Positions 21,430-25,429 of a DNA stretch of 25,429 bases are shown one piece after another. This DNA comes from Alphaproteobacteria bacterium. GTDB taxonomy: Bacteria; Pseudomonadota; Alphaproteobacteria; Micavibrionales; CSBR16-224. The notes under the pieces were generated by a model, which worked only from the letters and a program-made list of their open reading frames with translations, did no database searches and was not told the origin of the DNA. Where the stretch lies: positions 1 through 25,429 of the forward strand of contig SBHI01000197.1 in NCBI GenBank assembly GCA_006226225.1, read 5' to 3'. The number at the start of each line of letters is the position of its first letter. Position 1 is the first letter of the stretch. The position numbers and the translations under genes are program-made.

Positions 21430-22014
21430 ATGAAGAATTCACCCGTATTCGCTGTATCAATGAAAAAGACTGTGCTGCATATGCTGGCTGTGTTGGTGTG
21501 TGTCGGGCTGCTTTTCGGTGGTACGCCTGCAGCGGCCGAGACCAAAGAAGGGCACTTGACGATCGGCATCGTTGATATGGATTTGCTGATGCAAAAATCA
21601 TCGGCCGCCAAACATGTGCGCAGCCAGATTGATAAAAAACGCAGCGCCTATCAAGGTGAGCTGAAAGCGCTGGATCAAAAACTTGCAGCGACAAAGCAGG
21701 ATTTGATGAAAGGCGATACGAAACCGACACCGGAAGATTTGAAGAAAAAGCAGAGCATCTTTTATGAGAAAGTGGTTGAGGCGCAAAAGAAAACACAGAC
21801 CGAGCAGCGTGCGATGGATGCTGCTGTCGAGCGCAGCTTGAACGAGCTGCGCAAGAAAACGGCACTGATTATCCGCGATGTGGCCAAAGAGCGCAAAATT
21901 GATGTCGTCCTGTCGCATCAGGCGGTGATTATTGCGGCAAGCGCATTTGACATTACCGATGAAGTATTGGTGCGACTGGATAAAGACATGAAAACTCTGC
22001 CGATCAAATGGTAA
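21430..22014 (+). CDS. skp: Skp/OmpH-family periplasmic chaperone
   Basis: The 194-residue product has a signal peptide (basic residues, then LHMLAVLVCVGLLFGG, cleavage near PAAA-ET) and the OmpH layout: a short beta strand IGIVDMDLLMQKSSAAKHV, two long charged helices forming a coiled coil with many Lys and Glu (residues about 60-140), and a closing strand region IDVVLSHQAVIIAA. Skp trimers hold unfolded outer-membrane proteins in the periplasm for delivery to BamA. GTG at 21427 and ATG at 21430 are adjacent; the ATG is used here, with GGGGGAAGG immediately upstream. Its place between bamA and lpxD is the classic one. Confidence 0.93.
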   Translation: MKNSPVFAVSMKKTVLHMLAVLVCVGLLFGGTPAAAETKEGHLTIGIVDMDLLMQKSSAAKHVRSQIDKKRSAYQGELKALDQKLAATKQDLMKGDTKPTPEDLKKKQSIFYEKVVEAQKKTQTEQRAMDAAVERSLNELRKKTALIIRDVAKERKIDVVLSHQAVIIAASAFDITDEVLVRLDKDMKTLPIKW

Positions 22015-22050
22015 GCCCGATTTTTCCCCTTAAGAGCGCAGGATAAATAT

Positions 22051-23091
22051 ATGGCAGATCAGCGTTTTTTTAAAAAGACCGGCCCTTTTACATTGCGGGA
22101 ACTTGCCGGCATTGCGGGGGCATCGCTTGCCGATGGCGCGGCGGCGGCAAAGCTGTGTGAAGATGTGGCGCCGCTGGATCAGGCACAAGAAATTCATGTC
22201 AGTTTTCTCGACAATAAAAAATATCTGGATCAGTTTAAAATGACGGCGGCAGGGGCGTGTTTTGTGCGGCCCGAACTGGTGCAATACGCGCCGGAAAAAA
22301 CCGTTTGTCTGGTCGCGGAGAACCCTTATAAAGCCTATGCGCTGGCTGCGCAGAAATTTTATCCGGAAGAGTCATCCGCGACGGCAGAGCAAATTGCACC
22401 GACAGCTGTGATTGACGAGAGCGCGTCGCTTGGCAAAGCTTGCGTGGTCGGGCCGGGCGCGGTCATCGGCCCGCATGTTAAAATCGGTAAAAACACACGT
22501 ATTCAGCCGGGCGTGGTGATTGAAGAAGCTGTGGAAATCGGTGACGATTGCATTATCGGCAGCAACGCCGTGTTGAGCCATTGTCTGATCGGCAGCCGTG
22601 TGCATATTTACCCCGGTGTTTGTATCGGACAGCGTGGCTTCGGTTTCGCCATTGATCCGGGAGGATTTGTATCCGTGCCGCAGCTGGGGCGCGTGGTGGT
22701 TGAAGATGATGTGGAAATCGGCGCAAATGCAACGATTGACCGCGGTGCGGGGCCGGATACGGTCATCGGTTCGGGAACACGTATCGATAATCTTGTTCAA
22801 ATAGGGCATAACGTGAAGATCGGCAGTAATTGCGTGATTGTTTCGCAGACGGGTATTTCCGGCAGCTCTGAAATCGGTGATTTTGTCATGCTGGGGGGGC
22901 AATCCGGTATTGCCGGACATTTAAAGATCGGGTCGGGGGCGCGGATTGCCGCGCAATCGGGTATTATGCGCGATATCGAACCGGGCAGCGGCGATTATAT
23001 GGGGTCGCCCGCCGTACCGATGCGGCAGTTTATGAAGCAGGTTGCCGTTCTGTCAAAGCTGGCAGGCGGAAAAAAGAAAAGCAAAAAGTAA
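22051..23091 (+). CDS. lpxD: UDP-3-O-acylglucosamine N-acyltransferase LpxD
   Basis: The 346-residue enzyme has an N-terminal uridine-binding domain (about 1-110, including FLDNKKYLDQF and ACFVRPE) and a left-handed beta helix of hexapeptide repeats (I-G-x-x-x-x-I pattern, about 115-310). Catalytic H253 lies in VQIGHNVKIG, and H290 is the second conserved His. It adds an acyl chain to the 2-amino group of UDP-3-O-acyl-glucosamine in the cytoplasm, the third step of lipid A synthesis. A C-terminal helix ends in a basic tail GGKKKSKK. AGAGCGCAGGA lies upstream of the ATG. fabZ begins 30 bases downstream. Confidence 0.97.
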   Translation: MADQRFFKKTGPFTLRELAGIAGASLADGAAAAKLCEDVAPLDQAQEIHVSFLDNKKYLDQFKMTAAGACFVRPELVQYAPEKTVCLVAENPYKAYALAAQKFYPEESSATAEQIAPTAVIDESASLGKACVVGPGAVIGPHVKIGKNTRIQPGVVIEEAVEIGDDCIIGSNAVLSHCLIGSRVHIYPGVCIGQRGFGFAIDPGGFVSVPQLGRVVVEDDVEIGANATIDRGAGPDTVIGSGTRIDNLVQIGHNVKIGSNCVIVSQTGISGSSEIGDFVMLGGQSGIAGHLKIGSGARIAAQSGIMRDIEPGSGDYMGSPAVPMRQFMKQVAVLSKLAGGKKKSKK

Positions 23092-23121
23092 CGAAAAGTC
23101 TTTTAGGAGAGGTCTTTCGCT

Positions 23122-23589
23122 ATGAGTAAAGAATTTGTCATCGATGTTGAACGTATTATGCAGATGATACCGCACCGTTATCCGCTGTTGCTGGTGGATC
23201 GTATTCTGGAATTGGAAAAAGGCGAGCGTGCCGTGGGGTTAAAAAACGTCACGATGAACGAACAATTTTTCCAAGGGCATTTTCCGGGTGCGCCGGTGAT
23301 GCCGGGTGTACTGATTATTGAAGCAATGGCGCAAACCTCCGCTTTGCTGGTGGTCGATACCATGGGGAAGGATCTGGAAGGCACACTGGTCTATTTCATG
23401 GCCATTGATGATGCAAAATTCAGAAAGCCTGTCGTGCCGGGTGATGCCCTGCATATCCATGTCGAAAAACAGCGGTCGCGCGGCATGGTTTGGCGGTTTG
23501 CCTGCAAAGCAACGGTGGAGGGCGAATTATGCGCCGAAGCTGTTGTGACGGCAATGATCGTTGACCGTGAAACCAGAAAACAGGCATGA
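23122..23589 (+). CDS. fabZ: 3-hydroxyacyl-ACP dehydratase FabZ
   Basis: This 155-residue hot-dog-fold enzyme dehydrates 3-hydroxyacyl-ACP in fatty acid synthesis. It has the family opening IPHRYPLLLVDRI (16-28), catalytic H53 in GHFPGAPVMPG and E67 in IIEAMAQTSAL. Length is normal for FabZ. FabZ and LpxA compete for 3-hydroxyacyl-ACP, which explains their shared operon. AGGAGAGG lies about 12 bases before the ATG. lpxA starts seven bases after its stop. Confidence 0.97.
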   Translation: MSKEFVIDVERIMQMIPHRYPLLLVDRILELEKGERAVGLKNVTMNEQFFQGHFPGAPVMPGVLIIEAMAQTSALLVVDTMGKDLEGTLVYFMAIDDAKFRKPVVPGDALHIHVEKQRSRGMVWRFACKATVEGELCAEAVVTAMIVDRETRKQA

Positions 23590-23596
23590 GGGAAGA

Positions 23597-24391
23597 ATGA
23601 CAAACAATATCCATGAAACGGCAATTGTCGCCTCTGGCGCGAAACTGGGTGCTGACGTAAAAATCGGCCCGTACTGCGTGGTCGGTGAAAATGTTGTGCT
23701 GGGCGACCGTGTCGAGCTGAAATCGCATGTTGTGGTCGAAGGGCGCACCACGGTGGGCGAGGAAACGGTCATCTTTCCTTTCGCGTCCATCGGGCATCCG
23801 CCGCAGGATTTGAAATTCAAGGGCGAAGAATCTGAGCTGATTATCGGCAAGCGTAACAAAATCCGCGAACATGTGACGATGAATCCAGGCACCGCGGATG
23901 ACAGCATGAAAACAATTGTCGGCGATGACTGCCTGTTCATGATGGGCTCACATGTCGCGCATGACTGCATGGTCGGCAATCAGGTGATTCTGGCCAATAA
24001 CGCAACGCTGGCGGGGCATGTCCATGTCGGTGACTTTGTTATTCTGGGCGGACTGTCTGCCGTTCACCAGTTTGTCCGTATTGGTTCCCATGCCTTTATT
24101 GGCGGCATGTCGGGTGTCGAGCATGACGTTATCCCCTATGGCATGGTCAAAGGTGACCGCGCGTATCTGGCGGGGTTGAATTATGTCGGTCTGGAACGCC
24201 GCGGTTTTGACAAGGATCAGGTGCAGATATTGCTGAAAGTCTTCCGCCAGCTGTTTAAGGGCGAGGGTACTCTGGCTGACCGTATGCATGCCGTTGCCGA
24301 TGAACATGCCAATGACGATTTCGTTATGACGATGGTGAACTTTATCAACAGCCGCGAAAACCGGGCCCTGTGTCTGCCGCGTACCGGCTAA
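23597..24391 (+). CDS. lpxA: UDP-GlcNAc acyltransferase LpxA
   Basis: The 264-residue product has left-handed beta-helix hexapeptide repeats over residues 1-185 and a helical C-terminal domain. The catalytic His is H122 in SHVAHDCMVGN, with H141 and H157 in the acyl and nucleotide groove (TLAGHVHVG, AVHQFVRIG). It transfers a 3-hydroxyacyl chain from ACP to the 3-OH of UDP-GlcNAc, the first lipid A step. GAGGGAAGA lies just before ATG 23597; a longer frame from 23561 overlaps fabZ and is rejected. lpxI follows at a 12-base gap. Confidence 0.97.
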   Translation: MTNNIHETAIVASGAKLGADVKIGPYCVVGENVVLGDRVELKSHVVVEGRTTVGEETVIFPFASIGHPPQDLKFKGEESELIIGKRNKIREHVTMNPGTADDSMKTIVGDDCLFMMGSHVAHDCMVGNQVILANNATLAGHVHVGDFVILGGLSAVHQFVRIGSHAFIGGMSGVEHDVIPYGMVKGDRAYLAGLNYVGLERRGFDKDQVQILLKVFRQLFKGEGTLADRMHAVADEHANDDFVMTMVNFINSRENRALCLPRTG

Positions 24392-24403
24392 CGGGGAGGC
24401 GTG

Positions 24404-25276
24404 ATGCCGGAACAAAGCTCTATAACCGCCAATAAAGAAACGCGCCGCCTTGGTATTATCGCGGGCGGTGGCGGCTTGCCGCAGGCTGTGATTGACAGCT
24501 GCGTGGCAAATAAAAAGCCGTTTTTCATTCTGGCCTTGCAAGGTTTTACCGATCCCGCACTTGTTGAAGGGCATCCGCATGAATGGGTGCGTCTGGGGGC
24601 TTTGGGACAGGCTTTTGCCGTTTTAAAAAGTGAAAATGTGACGGATATTCTCATGGCGGGGCGTCTGCGCCGTCCGTCCTTGCAGGAAATCCGTCCGGAT
24701 GCGCGCGGAATGCAATTTTTTGCCAAATATGGTACGGCGGTTTTGGGCGATGATGGTATTTTGCGCGCGATTTCCAAAGAGCTGGAGTCAGAGGGGTTTG
24801 CTGTGATCGGCGCGCAGGAAGCGGCGGAAGATATTCTGATGCCGCGCGGGTTGTTGACGAAAAAAGGCCCGCAAAAGCGCCATAAACAGGATATCGTGCA
24901 TGGCTGGAAGATTGCGGCGCTGCTGGGGGAAGCGGATGTCGGGCAGGCGGTGGTCTTGCAGGAAGGGCTGGTGCTGGGGCTGGAAGCCATTGAAGGTACG
25001 GATGAATTGATGAAACGTTGTACGGCGCTGCGCCGCGCGGGATTGCTGCCGGTGCTGGTGAAACGCTGCAAACCGGGGCAGGATTTGCGGGCGGATTTGC
25101 CGACTATCGGGCTGGAAACGGTGGAAACAGCGCGTGAGGCAGGCTTCGCCGGTATCGCGGTTGAAGCCGGAAAGGCCGTCTTTCTTGATCGTGCGGCGGC
25201 CATTGCCGCTGCGGATGAAATCGGCATGTTTATCTATGGCGTGACAGCGGAAGATATAGAGGATTTTCAGGCGTGA
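24404..25276 (+). CDS. lpxI: UDP-2,3-diacylglucosamine pyrophosphatase LpxI
   Basis: The 290-residue protein is the LpxI (DUF1009) type that replaces LpxH in alphaproteobacteria. It has the N-terminal LGIIAGGGGLPQAV (16-29), an MAGRLRRPSL segment (84-93), GWKIAALLGEADVGQAVVLQEG in the middle, and VLVKRCKPGQDLRADLPTIG near 218-236, the region of the catalytic carboxylate in this family. It cleaves UDP-2,3-diacylglucosamine to lipid X and UMP in the cytoplasm. GTG 24401 and ATG 24404 are adjacent; ATG 24404 is preferred because GGGGAGG lies four bases upstream of it. It sits between lpxA and lpxB as in other alphaproteobacteria. Confidence 0.95.
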   Translation: MPEQSSITANKETRRLGIIAGGGGLPQAVIDSCVANKKPFFILALQGFTDPALVEGHPHEWVRLGALGQAFAVLKSENVTDILMAGRLRRPSLQEIRPDARGMQFFAKYGTAVLGDDGILRAISKELESEGFAVIGAQEAAEDILMPRGLLTKKGPQKRHKQDIVHGWKIAALLGEADVGQAVVLQEGLVLGLEAIEGTDELMKRCTALRRAGLLPVLVKRCKPGQDLRADLPTIGLETVETAREAGFAGIAVEAGKAVFLDRAAAIAAADEIGMFIYGVTAEDIEDFQA

Positions 25277-25280
25277 CGAT

Positions 25281-25429
25281 ATGGGTGTAACGGGGCAGCA
25301 TGTCTATATGATTGCGGGCGAGGCCTCGGGCGATATTCTCGGCGCGGGTATCATGAAACAGTTGCGGGAAAAGGCGGAGGGCGATCTCCGCTTTTCCGGT
25401 ATCGGTGGGGAGCTGATGGCGGCAGAGGG
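25281..25429 (+). CDS. lpxB: Lipid-A-disaccharide synthase LpxB, 5' part only
   Basis: The window ends 49 codons into this gene. The visible N-terminus holds AGEASGDILGAGIM followed by FSGIGGELM, the conserved opening of LpxB family 19 glycosyltransferases. LpxB joins lipid X and UDP-2,3-diacylglucosamine into the lipid A disaccharide. The ATG is four bases after the lpxI stop with no separate ribosome binding site, suggesting translational coupling. No frameshift is seen in the visible part. Confidence 0.95.
   Translation, partial: MGVTGQHVYMIAGEASGDILGAGIMKQLREKAEGDLRFSGIGGELMAAE

Noticed and set aside
23042..23125. Possible hairpin around the fabZ ribosome binding site (CGAAAAG with CTTTCG)
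   Set aside because: The stem is only five or six pairs with a long loop, so I cannot distinguish it from chance.
24388..25227. 279-codon minus-strand frame opposite lpxI
   Set aside because: The composition is rich in Ser, Ala, Pro and Arg as expected from an antisense frame of a GC-rich gene, while lpxI is clear.
1..25429. CRISPR array, prophage, insertion sequence or integron
   Set aside because: No regularly spaced repeats, transposase, integrase or phage structural gene could be found in any frame.

Overview
The window is a gene-dense stretch of an alphaproteobacterial chromosome. The evidence for this is a di-iron Coq7-type ubiquinone hydroxylase, an lpxI-type lipid A operon in the order bamA-skp-lpxD-fabZ-lpxA-lpxI-lpxB, a short alphaproteobacterial-style HNH protein, a PfkB-type adenosine kinase, and moderate GC content with frequent GTG/TTG starts. 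The genus cannot be read from sequence alone. A free-living Rhodospirillales/Micavibrionales-like organism is only a guess. I see no IS element, prophage, CRISPR array or replication origin.

Layout. 1-3000: a truncated SPOR-domain gene (minus), an unknown two-helix membrane protein, a NUDIX hydrolase very close to eukaryotic MTH1, and a secreted protein joining a TIMP/NTR-like domain to HEAT repeats. 3000-6230: a CPA1 antiporter with a cytoplasmic TrkA-like domain (minus), an ETHE1/Blh-type metallo-beta-lactamase-fold enzyme, and a small unknown gene. 6300-9540: a two-gene minus-strand operon of a hybrid sensor kinase (kinase-receiver-HPt) followed by a yeast-type cytosine deaminase, a T10-G9 tract upstream, and tRNA-Leu(CAA). 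9660-11560: a plus-strand operon of a DedA/YqaA membrane protein, DsbB and Coq7, followed by a structured intergenic element. 11700-13040: an HNH protein and an alpha/beta hydrolase (minus). 13110-14840: a HIG1-like twin-helix protein, a solitary HicA-like gene with a palindrome over its promoter, and a family 9 glycosyltransferase with a rho-independent terminator. 14870-18350: a lipoprotein, a YejA-type binding protein and adenosine kinase (minus). 18440 to the end: a TetR-fold protein, then the outer-membrane operon.

How the genes fit together. The right end builds the outer membrane: BamA and Skp handle barrel proteins, LpxD/LpxA/LpxI/LpxB make the lipid A disaccharide, and FabZ supplies acyl chains. 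The family 9 glycosyltransferase may extend the LPS core. DsbB oxidises the periplasmic thiol machinery and passes electrons to ubiquinone, whose synthesis needs the adjacent Coq7. MTH1-like NUDIX, cytosine deaminase and adenosine kinase are nucleotide-pool enzymes scattered in separate units.

Most of the window is housekeeping. The best candidates for something new are: the orphan HicA-like gene with an operator-like palindrome lying on its promoter; the kinase-deaminase pair; the NTR-HEAT secreted protein; and the palindromic intergenic element after coq7.
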